Below the pieces are notes generated by a model. That model saw only the letters and a program-made list of their open reading frames with translations, was not told the origin of the DNA and searched no databases. DNA of 64,000 bases from Tubulanus polymorphus (Eukaryota; Nemertea; Palaeonemertea; Tubulaniformes; Tubulanidae), in NCBI RefSeq assembly GCF_964204645.1, contig NC_134028.1:10147001-10211000 (forward strand), written 5' to 3'. A program made the translations under genes and the position numbers. Below are positions 21,008 through 31,500 of this stretch, in pieces. The stretch's first letter is position 1, and every line of letters begins with the position of its first letter.

Positions 21008-21229
21008 TTATATGGGAGGAATATATTTTTGTTTTTCCAAATAATCAATAGTTAAATTAGATAAAGTAACTGCTAACGTTAATTTTAAAATATCATTTAT
21101 ATCAAATCTATCAACATTAACACTTCCCATTTTGAATACTTTTTTTAATACCATTGAATAACCAACAGTTCCAACTGATAGTAATGCTCCATTATATAAT
21201 CCAGTTATTATCCACTTATTATCACTCAT
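21008..21229 (-). CDS. Small hydrophobic Polinton protein (73 aa)
   Basis: Intact frame with the TTAATAAATG start context and only a few bases from its neighbours. It has an N-terminal hydrophobic stretch (GLYNGALLSVGTVGYSM), a short basic loop, and a second hydrophobic stretch (LKLTLAVTLSNLTIDYL). Position and size fit the small membrane proteins of Polinton particle clusters. Function unknown. Confidence 0.55.
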   Translation of the reverse strand: MSDNKWIITGLYNGALLSVGTVGYSMVLKKVFKMGSVNVDRFDINDILKLTLAVTLSNLTIDYLEKQKYIPPI

Positions 21230-21232
21230 TTA

Positions 21233-21586
21233 TTAATCAAAAAAATTACTATCTTCAAAATATTTAGTTATCTTAGTGATGATTAATTCAACAGTTATTT
21301 TATTACTAGTTTCATTTGTATATATTTCAATTATTATTTTTCTAATATCATCAATGATAAAATCTTCATCTAATTCATAAAATCTTAAAGATTCTCTAAT
21401 TAAATTAGTAATCTTTTCTACATTTAAAGTTTCTTTATCTATTGTTGTTTTATACTCAAATGTTGTTTCATTAGAAAATGCAATATTTTTAATATGTGTA
21501 ATTACATCATTAATGTTAAATCTCATTTCTTTCTCACGTTTAACATCAAATCCAAAACATACACTCGGTCCAACAGTTATATTCAT
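21233..21586 (-). CDS. Polinton protein of unknown function (117 aa)
   Basis: Intact frame starting in TATAAATG, directly upstream of the small membrane protein and downstream of the penton candidate. The protein is rich in Ile, Thr, Glu and Asn with regular helical periodicity; no membrane segment or metal motif is seen. No family recognised. Confidence 0.5.
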   Translation of the reverse strand: MNITVGPSVCFGFDVKREKEMRFNINDVITHIKNIAFSNETTFEYKTTIDKETLNVEKITNLIRESLRFYELDEDFIIDDIRKIIIEIYTNETSNKITVELIITKITKYFEDSNFFD

Positions 21587-21602
21587 TTATATAGTGAAAA
21601 AA

Positions 21603-22361
21603 TTACTCTTTACATCTTATAACTAATTCATAAATTACAGGAAAGTTATTCAAATCAATTAAATAACCATTATGATTTCTTATTTCTAATTTAAAATTAT
21701 TGAAATGTGGAATACAAGGTTTGAAATCACATTCAGTTAAATTATAATTTATTTGAGTTCCAAATTGTTTGACATTTTTTAATGGTAAAATATTTAATAA
21801 ACCAGAATTACAAATTGTATCTTTAGTTGCTTCAAATGTTTTTGTTGGGTCAATCAAATTGCAATAAATATAAAAGTGTGTAAAAGGTATTAAGTTTGAT
21901 CTACCTTCTGCGTGTGCTGTAACAATATTTGGGTTAATTCCTAACAGTTTAGCTAAAGGTTTTCTTACTGTAAATTTAAATTGTTCGTTATTATCTAACC
22001 TAATCTTTATTTTATTAGAACTATCACTTTTTAAAATTCTAATATTAAATTTAGAATCACTTCCTAATTTAGCTCGAGCTTTTCTATTAATTTCTTGTGC
22101 TAATGTATCTAAATTATATAATCCTGGTTTTAAATATATAAAATACCATTCATTCATTTTTTTGTAAAAGATTGAAAAAATTAAATTTTCTAGACTTTTA
22201 TCCGATATATTGTAAAATGAGTTACATAAACTTATATTTACTAATTTTAAATCAACACAATTCTTAAATTCTCTATCTAATTGTACTAGTAAATTATGTG
22301 ATTTATAATTTGTAAGTTTTCTAGAATCTACAAATATTCTGTATTCTTTTAATTCTACCAT
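21603..22361 (-). CDS. Minor capsid (penton-like) protein candidate (252 aa)
   Basis: Intact frame. Size, beta-strand-like composition and position in the particle cluster fit the single jelly-roll minor capsid protein of Polintons/adintoviruses, which forms the vertices. The N-terminus has EYRIFVDSRKL. A central stretch has LKPGLYNLDTLAQEINRKA, a pattern I associate with this protein, and the C-terminus ends VIYELVIRC. The start context is AATAATGG, a variant of the common motif. It is the last gene of the minus-strand block before the opposite-strand zinc-ribbon gene. The assignment rests on pattern and context and needs a profile search. Confidence 0.65.
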   Translation of the reverse strand: MVELKEYRIFVDSRKLTNYKSHNLLVQLDREFKNCVDLKLVNISLCNSFYNISDKSLENLIFSIFYKKMNEWYFIYLKPGLYNLDTLAQEINRKARAKLGSDSKFNIRILKSDSSNKIKIRLDNNEQFKFTVRKPLAKLLGINPNIVTAHAEGRSNLIPFTHFYIYCNLIDPTKTFEATKDTICNSGLLNILPLKNVKQFGTQINYNLTECDFKPCIPHFNNFKLEIRNHNGYLIDLNNFPVIYELVIRCKE

Positions 22362-22429
22362 TATTTATAACATAAAAAAATTACCAATCATCACTAAAAA
22401 TTAATTTTAATAAAATTTTTCCTAAATCA

Positions 22430-23744
22430 ATGGATGAGAAGATAGCATGCGAAATTTGTGGTGAACTTCTAAGAAAAAGTAATATGGCTCGACATATGAA
22501 AAAACATGATTAAAATTATAAACCCCCCAAAAATAAACTGCCCAAAATGTAATAAATTATTCTAAAGAAATTATGTTAAAAAACATTCAGAGAAGTGTAG
22601 AATTAATGACGCAACGGCTAATGTTGATAGTAATGAAAGTAATAGTAATTCTGCCGAAGTTGAACCTGAAGTTATTTGGAAAAGACCTTTCTTATTCTAT
22701 GATAAGGATAATATAAAAGATCATTTCTGTGAGCCTTGTCGAATAAAATATAACGCTGAAAATATAGAAGATTGGGAGAATCATCAATTTCGTAAAGTAC
22801 ATATAGATGAAATTTCTAATAAATTTGAAACTGAATTTAATGAAAGAAAAAATAATTTATTAGAAAAAATAAAATATGAGAAAACGTTACCAGATCATAA
22901 AGAAACAGTTGAAAAGTTAGAAAAACAATAAAATGAATTAACAAGAAAAACATATTATTGTAAATATTGTAAATTGATTATTACAACAAGTAATTCAAAT
23001 CTACATAATAGAACAATAAAACATAAAGAAAACGTAAGAAAATACCAAGAGCTTAATGAAGATCTATTACCAATAAATTATAAACAAAAATGCCCACAAT
23101 GTATTTATGCGACCTTAAGGCAAGAAGGTACTGTGTTATTTTGTGTTGATTGTGGATGGCAAAAGAATTTATGGGGTGAAGAAAAAACTAGAAATTTTCT
23201 CATAGATCCAAAATTAAATTATCTAGATGAAATTTTTAAAATATTTTCTATAGAAGATCATACACCAGAATATATGCAATGGCTTGAAAAAATGAAAATA
23301 ATAGAAAATAAAAATGGTGAAATAACTAAAAAAGATATTATAAATACAATTATTCCGTCAACATTTAACACAAAACAAAAGAAAATGTATTTATATTTAT
23401 TATTTAACGATTATTATGAAAAACCTAAATTAACAGAAGAAGATATGGAAAATATAAAAAAAATATTCAAACAAATATTAATGTATCATTTGGAAAATAG
23501 AATAACAGATTCAATAAATTATGAATTCTTTTTAAATAAGATTGTAAATTATTTAAACCTAGATATTATAATTCCATTTGACGAATTAACAAACAAAAAG
23601 AAACAAAGAGAGCGAGATGAAATGTGGAACAAGATAGAACTTTATTTAAATGAAAAAAATGGAATGGAAGAAGAACCTAAACAATTAAATGAAAATGAAG
23701 AAGACAATAGTGATTTCGAGTTTGATGATATTGATCCATTTTAA
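22430..23744 (+). pseudogene. Zinc-finger plus zinc-ribbon protein resembling poxvirus/NCLDV late transcription factor VLTF3, broken
   Basis: The gene reads rightward, against the rest. The first 27 codons (22430-22513) encode a C2H2 finger (CEICGELL...H...H). After a frameshift in the C-run near 22523, one frame goes on to 23744 with TAA at 22563-22565 and 22929-22931. It holds further C2H2-type fingers, then a zinc ribbon (CPQC...CVDC, 23092-23155) and a helical C-terminal region. That end (NDYYEK, then INYEFFLNKIVNYLNLD and RDEMWNKIELYLN) matches my memory of Pox_VLTF3. The 256-codon part from 22974 is intact. The gene is convergent with PolB, 3' ends overlapping by four bases. Alternative: an unrelated zinc-ribbon regulator. 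Confidence 0.5.
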
Positions 23745-26700
23745 TAACCATAAGGTAATGTTTTTATACCATCATCTGAAATATGCCTTTTATCATCAAA
23801 TGGATTTAAACTAGTTTTTTCAACTTCATTAATGTACATCTCGTGATCTTCTGATCTTAAACAATTCATTTTATGTTTCATTACAATTGAGTTATATAAA
23901 CACTTTATATAATCTTGAAATTCTATATGTTTATCAACCACATGTTTTGTTATTCCTTTTAACTTTTTAGCTTCATGATCTTTTGTTCTGTAACTATACA
24001 TTTTACTTCTTATCCCAACAAATTCAATCATTTCATCGCCCCCTAAATCATCTTTAAACTTACCAGGAATCTTTTTATTATCATTGCTAAATAGTTCATG
24101 ATCTTTGGGATAATTGCTAAAATCAAAATGATGTTTTAATGTTTTTAAGTCTTTTGTTATATCATTTGTCTTGATTTTTAGTATGTAGGCGTCGGTATTT
24201 TTTTGGATTAATGGGAACCCAGAATTGAATGTTCCATCATCTGTTGATAAATCATAAACATAGTCAGTTGGGTTATATATTTCAAATAAATCTTTAACTT
24301 CTTCTGTTAACTCATTTTCTACATGTCTTAAATTAAAGCAATTTGGTTTAGATTTAATCAATCCAATATTCATATTAAATCCTAATGAACTGCATAATAT
24401 ATTCAATCCTGATATAGCAACTTTTCCTTTTTGAGCTAAAGATATTGTTTTGAAACTTTTTGAACCATCTGCTGCATAGAATCCAATGAAGAACCATTTT
24501 CTTAAATTATTTTTTGCATTTAATACATAATCTGGAACTATCTTTTCTTTAGTTGAAGTATTACTTTTCACTATTGCATGAATATAGAATTCATCATTAT
24601 ATTTTGTAGCAAAATCTTTAGGATTATTTACAAATATTCTATAAACCGCGGATGATTTCATATGATCCATGATTCTAAATGTTTTATGTGAATAAACTTC
24701 TTCGGAGAATTTCTTTATTCTTTCTAATAATTTCAAATCTTGATTGCATAAATACCAACGATAGTGCGTGCGATTAACATAATTATACACGCCTGCTAAA
24801 CCATCACCCATGAAAAATCCTTTGATAAAATATTCTTTTTCTTCTAATGTTTCGGGTTCTATATTATAAATATTATCAATTATTTCATCAAATGACATAT
24901 GATTCATTCTTTGGAAAAATCTTTTATGTAATAATTCATGTCCAATTTTTATATCAGTTGGTTTTATTTCATCACCATTTCGTTTAATTAAACTATGATC
25001 TTCTGTAACATCTACAAATCCTAATTTAGTTCTAACTCTATAGATTTTCTTATTTGTTTTATGCCTAATAATATTCTTTAATTTTTTCCATCCATTTCTT
25101 GTCCAAACATCCATTGAACCATTTATTTGTATTAATTCTTTTTCTCCATATGAAATATAACATTCATTTTGTTTTGGAATTATTTCTGAAATTCTTCCTA
25201 TCAATATTTTATTATTACATTTTAATAATATTGGGGTGTCAGCTGTTACAGAATCAAAATATAATATTTCAATATGCTTTTCCCCAAAAAGTGGTTGTAA
25301 AACATTATAATAAAAATCATACATTAATAATTTTGATACTTCTAAAACAGTTGAACCAATAAATATAGGTTTATTAAATTTCATTGATGTTCTTTTTAAT
25401 TTAACTGCTGTTAAATAATCTTCAAATCTTTTATTTCCTAAATGTCTAGGACTTGATTGTAGGTGTCTTAATCTTTCAGAATTATTTACTAATTCAATAT
25501 CATTTCTATTTCTAATATTTTCACATGTTTTACCATAAAAACTATTGTTCATTAATTTAAAAAAATCTTTTTCGAAATCTGTTTTTGATATGGTTCTCTG
25601 TTGAGTATTGAAATCTATATATTTTTCTAACCACTTCGATTGATTAAATTCAATATATCTATGTACTTTCTTTAATTTCATTCCTTGTTTTAGATAAAAT
25701 TTTAACATTCTATAATGAACAATATAATTGTATTTATTATTTTGAGTAAGTATTAATTTTTCTGTAAAAACATGATCTTTCGGTTTTATTTTCTTCTGGT
25801 ATTCACTTAAATAACTATCATCTACAGTTAAATGTTCTGGGCAATAAGGTAAGTTTCTTGTTTTAAACTTTATATTTTCAGGATATTCTAAATCAACTAC
25901 AAAGAAATAACCAATTGGTGCTTCATCTTCTAAACTCATAATTGCGCTTTCCCAATTAGTTTTATCATCACTTTCAACTTCTGTTAATATAAAATTTTCG
26001 TATGGTTGAGGTTGCATCATTGCCCAACCATATAAATTATTGGCGTCAATATATAATAATTTATATTCATCATTTGCTTTAAAATATCTATCTTCCATAA
26101 CACCACTAATTCCACCTCTAATTGATTTTTCAAATAATAAAACCATATCTGGTTCTTTTAATAAATCTAATTCTACATTTGTATATTTTAAACCACATTG
26201 CCAGGTTAAACCAGGACTAGAGTAGCAATAACAAGGATCAACATTAAAATGATTCAAATTAACTTCTCTAAATTTTTCAAATATGTCCGCCAATATCATA
26301 ACATCTGATTTTAAATATAAATCAACTAATTCACCACGATTTTTCATCTTAAAATGGTTCCAAATATTTAATCTTCTATTAAACACTTCGTATTTCACAT
26401 ACTCCTCTTTTAATTGATCATAAAATTGATCTTTTAATAATTCTGTTACATTAAAATCATTGTGTGTTTTATAAAATGAATAAGGAATTGCGCCTTTATA
26501 TCTCAATAATTTAAAATCTTGTTCATTTGGATAATAATATCGAGTTATACCAAAATCATTATCATCTAAACTTTTTGATAAATTATCTAATGAACTTGCT
26601 AGAAATCTATAAGAATCTAAAAATCTAATGCAACCAAATTGAAATGAAATATAATTTTCAGATGTTTTAGCTAATAGTTTAAAATCATATTTTCTTACAT

Positions 26701-28792
26701 TTACACCATTCATAGCATTATATTCTTCTATTTCTTAATTAATTGCACCCAATTTTCCCGATAATTGTTTTATAAATAGATGGGTATCATAGCCTGATAA
26801 ATTATGAAATAATATTGGTACGAAATTAACTGTCTTAGCTTGTAAATTAAAATCTTCATGAGCAGCTCCACGATATTTTGAATTTAAATGATCATGATCT
26901 CTAACTTTTTTATCAAATGGATAAAAACGTTTTTCACAATAACAACAATGAGTTGCATAATTAAAATCAATTTCATCTTCTTTTGTCATAACTATTCTTT
27001 TATTTTTGTTTAATAATTTTGCAAAATCACTTTTTAATTCAATAATTTTATCACAAAAATCATTAACTACATTTTCACCTCTAAAAAAATATATTGACTT
27101 TCATATAATTCAGGATAATTTGATTTTATATAAATTCCATAAGCAGCAGCTCTTTGATGAACTTTTTAAATTGTATTTATAATTGGTGGGTCTTTTGTTG
27201 TGTCTTCATTTAATTCATTTCCTTTATCCATTGATTTTAATAATTGCTTTTTGTTATATATTTCTTTTCTATCTTGATCAGTTAATTCTTTATTCAACGA
27301 TTCGAAATCCCCATAAATTACAAATGGAACAATATTCTTAAATTTATGATTAGTAAATTTCAATTTATAATCTTTTTCTGTTGGCATTATTAATTTACAA
27401 AAATCTTTATTATCACATAATTCTTTATGTTTTAATAATGTATTCTCAGTCATAAATTTAGATAAACATTTTCAACATAGATTAATTTTACGATGATGAT
27501 CACTTTCTGTTCTAAAGAATAAATCAATTTGTTTTAACCACATATAATGTTCATTTTCATCTTTTTTTATAATATAACAAATCTATAGCATTTTCATCAT
27601 CATAATATTCTGTTAAATATAAAGCTTCCAATGTATAATCTTTAATATTTTCACCTTTTGTCTTTGGTAATTGCATTAATTCAAATACATTTATTTTTAA
27701 ATTATTAACTTTTTCTATTTTAGGAATAATTTTTATAGTTACTGGATATTGATCAATTTTATATAATGTTTCATATTTCCGATAATCTGTTATTCTACAA
27801 ACATTTTCCTGTGTTGGATGTAAGCAACTAATAATTGACCATAGAAAACATTTATTATCTTCATTTTGAATATTTATTACTGCTTTTGTTGTAAATGGTA
27901 ATTTAATATAAGATGATGCTTTAATATCTTTTTCTGTTGTAAAGTTTGAATTATCTTTAAACATTTTATTGCTTTTTGATGTTTTATTCCTTTTTGTATT
28001 ATAAACATTTAAATCTAAATATATAATTTCGTTCAATGTTAAGTCAGAACCCTCAAAATACCTTTCTTCAATATGACGTTTAAATTCATTAAATATTTTT
28101 TCTAACTTCTCTTTTATTTGTGTTTTTGAAATTATTTCTTCAGAGTGTGTTTGGATATTATAATTCATTTTTTCTTCTGACTTTATAAAACTTACTTTCC
28201 CAGAGATACTAATTTTTGGATATTCAACATCTGTTATCAAATCTAATATTTTTTCTATTATTTCATTAAATGTACTATAATCTTCTATTGTTGTACCTTT
28301 AAAAAATCTAAATATAATAGCTGCAGGACCAATTTTACTATGTAATGTTTCTAAAATTTCAATTGTATCTTTTATTAGTGAATCAATATAATTTCTAACA
28401 TTTTCCATGTAAGATTTATTTGAAATGGATTTAGTTTTTGAAGTTGGTTTTTTTACTTTTTGAGGTTTATCGTCAAAATAATCTTTTCCTAAAACATTAT
28501 TACTCAAATTTTGATGGTGTTTTTGTGATTCGAGATGTCTATTATAATTCCTTTTTACTATAAATTCATTACAAACTTCACATTTTATTTCATCCACATT
28601 CATATTTTCTAATCTTTCTTTTCTTTCATTGGAATTTTCTGGAGTTTCAAAATCTATTACATTTTTTATATGATTTGCAGTTTTTTCGTGTCGTGTTTTA
28701 TGAGATGTATCGACGTATTTTTTACAATATTTGCAATAATATTGATTTTTATTAACATTATTATTTTCTGGCTGGTGTTCATTCTCCCCCAT
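23741..28792 (-). pseudogene. polB: Family B DNA polymerase (Polinton PolB), interrupted by an intein and by five breaks
   Basis: This is the element's replicative, protein-primed-type polymerase. The N-terminal part (27557-28792) has two C2H2 fingers and the segment FLWSIISCLHPTQ typical of Polinton PolB. Exonuclease motifs follow: GDFESL near 27300 and FHNLSGYDTHLF near 26800. The C-terminal 990-codon part (23741-26713) has Exo III (DLYLKSDVMILAD), motif A (DANNLYGWAM, about residue 218), motif B (NNSFYG, about 385) and motif C, split by the intein at residue 487/488. Breaks: frameshift near 27560-27580, TGA 27472-27474, TAA 27166-27168, frameshift near 27085, TAA 26735-26737. The start is in AATAAATGG, just inside the right TIR. 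Confidence 0.9.
24197..25252 (-). other. Intein (352 aa) with LAGLIDADG homing endonuclease, in PolB motif C
   Basis: The insert starts with Ser (SVTADTPILL, a typical intein block A) right after YFD, and ends QKN followed by Thr of TDA. Its removal leaves the YxDTD catalytic motif C uninterrupted. It is thus at the pol-c site known from archaeal and giant-virus polymerases. Block B-like TEDHSL is near residue 80, two LAGLIDADG motifs are near 145 (IKGFFMGDGLAG) and 257 (GFYAADGS), and there is a C-terminal DYVYDLSTDDGTF region. The penultimate residue is Lys, not the usual His. The whole intein is open, although the host gene is broken upstream. Confidence 0.9.
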
Positions 28793-28815
28793 TTATTAGG
28801 GGAAAAAATTAATTG

Positions 28816-28877
28816 TGGTGATGAGTGGTGTCTCGCCCTCTCGCCCTCTGATCTGAAACCCACATCTTCCAATTACT
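28816..28877 (-). repeat. Polinton right terminal inverted repeat
   Basis: Inverse copy of 13164-13225 with one difference. It lies 23 bp from the PolB start codon, so the promoter of PolB must be within or next to the repeat. Confidence 0.85.
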
Positions 28878-28933
28878 CACGAGGAAAAAGTTTTTCTGGT
28901 CATTCCACCTGATGATGGCTGTTAGTCAACTAA

Positions 28934-28955
28934 CCTGGTTAGTCAACTAACCAGG
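28934..28955. repeat. Short near-perfect palindrome beside the Polinton end
   Basis: Arms CCTGGTTAGT and ACTAACCAGG are separated by two bases, and a further partial copy of the unit lies directly to the left. Flanking GGAAAAAGT (28883) and ACTTTTTCC (28960) form a wider hairpin. It may be the end of a small foldback element. Confidence 0.6.
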
Positions 28956-29207
28956 AGACTTTTTCCCTGGCGCCAACCGTAGCATTTTCATTCCACGGGA
29001 CTACATATTGCAGTACGTCACAGTGAGCAACCGAAAATAGTACATAATTACCAATTATAATCTTCTTTAGTAAAAAAGTTAAATATATGACTTACTGAAA
29101 CCTACATATTTGGTGAATATCTCAAGCGTGGTATTACTATTACTCGATAGATGGCAGCACATGCAGAAAATTAGAGTAGGCCTAGTAAGAAACGGAAGTT
29201 GACTCGA

Positions 29208-30004
29208 GGTTCCTGGTGTAGAAAGCAAAAACCGTAAAGTTTCCCAAGTCTCCGTTTCTACCTAACGCATGCGCATTAGTCAGTGCTGGAATTGCTCTAA
29301 ATCGAGAAATCGGCACATTGCGCATGCGGCACTACATGTGAGCTACATGTAACCTTTAATGACTAATAGTCGCTGTAGTTTCCATTAGGTTCGAATCCCG
29401 TAAAAATATTGATCTTATTTACGCTGTTCATCTTATAAGCGGCGCTATCAGATTCGAAACCCGAAAATTACTGATCGTATTTCAAGCGCTACGACATGAA
29501 CTTTGATGATTAAAGTGTCACTGGGTTGCCGAGTAAAAAAGTGATAGCAACCCGAATATGAAATAATGAACTTTGATAGCCCAAGGATTTACTTTTAAGT
29601 GCTATTAGGTTCGAATCCCGAATGTGTAGCAGAAAAATACATTCATCCTTTTTAATATACTGATATATATCTTAGATTTTTAGCTTATGGCAAGACCACT
29701 TGAACACCTGTCATTCCCAAAAATACAAATGATCCTCTAAGAGGATCATGAAGAGTCTTAAGTGACCAAACAAACTGCGCCTTCCCGCTGCGCAAAAGTT
29801 CACGCAGGTTCATTCCGTTATAGTTCTATGTTTCAGCGTTCTGACATGACCCAGTTTAGGAAAAAATACACATGTAGCGACGCATGCGCCGCGACCAATT
29901 TCTGGACTTAGAGGATTTCCCCAACACTTCCTAATGCGCATGCGTTATAAACAGAGACTTGGGAGACTTTACGGTTTTTGCGTGTAGAAAAGCAGGAACT
30001 TTGA
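29208..30004. mobile_element. Non-autonomous inverted-repeat element (~0.8 kb)
   Basis: About 125-135 bp at the left (29208-29343) reappear inverted at the right (29867-30004) with scattered differences. Shared stretches include AAAAACCGTAAAG and AACGCATGCGCATTAG. The centre has no ORF. It contains three to four loose repeats with GGTTCGAATCCCG-like sequence (29387, 29449, 29606), which look like a tRNA B box. No clear target duplication was found. Confidence 0.75.
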
Positions 30005-30304
30005 TAGCAGGTATTTTAAAAGAAAGTAACGTCGCGGCGCGATATTTTAAAAGGCAGTAACTTTATAGGCTGGTGACTTACATAAAAGTATCTTTATTAT
30101 TGGTTATTATGAACAGCAGTTACTCGTTTACTACACCATGTTGATAGGCAGTATCTTTGAGTTACTGTTGTTTGTTCCGAGATTGATGTATACTTGTCCA
30201 GAGATGCTGCTTTTTATCTCGCTTTACAGGGTTTTTTTCAAATAGCGCCCTCTACCTCTCACGATCGGAACTATATATAAAAAACCGACTTGACCAGGTG
30301 ATTG

Positions 30305-30918
30305 TACGGAAGCCCCTAGGTGACATATGAGATAATTTTTTTCATAATTTCGACTTATTAAGTTGAATTTCGACATAATAAGTCGAATTTCGACTTAATA
30401 AGTCGAATTTCGACATAATAAGTCGAATTTCGACTTAATAAGTCGAAATTCGACATAACAAGTCGAATTTCGTGTTAATTAAGTCGAATTTCGAGTTAAT
30501 TAAGTCGAATTTCGAGTTTTATTTTCATGTCGAATTTCGACTTATTAAGTCGAAATTCGACTTGATTAACACGAAATTCGACTTATTAAGTCGAAATTCG
30601 ACTTACTATGTCGAAATTCGACTTATTATGTCGAAATTCGACTTATTAAGTCGAATTTCGTGTTAATTAAGTCGAATTTCGAGTTTTATTTTCATGTCGA
30701 ATTTCGACTTATTAAGTCGAAATTCGACTTAATTAACAAGATATTCGACTTATTAAGTCGAAATTCGACTTATTTAACACGAAATTCGACTTATTATGTC
30801 GAAATTCGACTTATTAAGTCGAAATTCGACTTATTATGTCGAAATTCGACTTAATAAGTCGAAATTATGAAAAACATTATCTCATAATGTCACCTAGGGG
30901 CTTCCGTAGGCTTCCGTA
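30305..30918. mobile_element. Foldback element filled with a palindromic minisatellite
   Basis: Inverted ends (TACGGAAGCCCCTAGGTGAC...) flank an array of about 510 bp made of the units AAGTCGAAATTCGACTTA and close variants (TCGAATTTCGA palindromes, TTATTAAG/TTAATTAA linkers). A 6-bp duplication TGATTG lies at 30299-30304 and 30919-30924. The right end carries an extra 10-bp copy of the tip (TACGGAAGCC). No gene is present; the open frames within are products of the repeat. Confidence 0.85.
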
Positions 30919-30924
30919 TGATTG

Positions 30925-31344
30925 CGCACATTCTTTAAACTTCAGAAAAGTTGAAAAAATAAATTTCCCCAAAAATTGAGTTTGGCTGTTGAATAAAAGT
31001 GTTTAGTTCTCATCCATGCAAATCAACAGTGTTTGCTTGTTCGTTCGTCATCTCCCGATTGTGAGGACATCGTCAACAATACCGCCATGTGCTGCCACCT
31101 AACAGTGGTAAACTCCCAAAGGCACGAACCTTGACGTTCGTTCATCAGTTGATTCCGACCATATTATGGCGTTCGTTTTGGAGAAATCTTAATATCGGCC
31201 TATGATCTATCGCTTTGGGTAGCCGAATTCAAAGGTAGGATATTTATTGGAAGCAGTATAAAAACTAAACAAAATGCAAGCCTTGTTGATTTGACGGGAC
31301 AGGATACCGCGGTATGCACGTGTCGTGGATAGTCTGTGTGTGTA
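30925..31344. other. Intergenic, nothing recognised
   Basis: Mixed sequence between the foldback element and a SINE-like fragment; no coding signal or repeat pair was seen. Confidence 0.5.
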
Positions 31345-31500
31345 GGTTTGTACCTTCTTCTTCTTCTTTAGAGTAATGTGGAGGACCCGTAGTTGGGCAT
31401 TGTCCCACAGCGTCTTTTTTTTTATCGGTGAGTCGACGAACACTGATATGTGTCCTGCCTGAATGCATGGTTTCACTAGGATTCGAACCCTCAACCTCTT
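31345..31500 (-). repeat. 5'-truncated tRNA-derived SINE
   Basis: On the minus strand a B box GGTTCGAATCC (near 31480) is followed by about 110 bp of body and a (GAA)n tail (GAAGAAGAAGAAGG). No A box is visible upstream, so the 5' part is missing or diverged. Confidence 0.6.

Larger units (their letters stand above)
13164..28877. mobile_element. Polinton/Maverick (adintovirus-like) element, 15.7 kb, partly decayed
   Basis: It is bounded by an inverted repeat of about 62 bp (13164-13225 and 28816-28877, one mismatch) starting AGTAATTGGAAG, the 5'-AG start usual for Polintons. Inside are the family's hallmark genes: PolB, retroviral-type integrase with chromodomain, packaging ATPase, major capsid and minor capsid candidates. 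Base composition is far more AT-rich than the flanks. No 6-bp target duplication is visible (CCTGAA on the left, CACGAG on the right). Breaks are present in PolB, integrase, capsid and other genes. A maturation protease was not found. Confidence 0.9.

Noticed and set aside
13158-28883. Target site duplication of the Polinton
   Set aside because: The six bases on the left (CCTGAA) and right (CACGAG) do not match in any shift I tried.
29387-29620. Possible tRNA genes (GGTTCGAATCC boxes)
   Set aside because: No A box, acceptor stem or anticodon arm can be formed; these are repeats within a non-autonomous element.
30472-30854. Two 64-codon open frames with repeated IKSKFDL-type peptides
   Set aside because: They are produced by translation of the palindromic minisatellite and have no independent coding signal.
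30340-30870. Regular palindromic repeats that look at first like a CRISPR array
   Set aside because: There are no unique spacers of constant length; the block is a continuous palindromic minisatellite between inverted ends in animal DNA.
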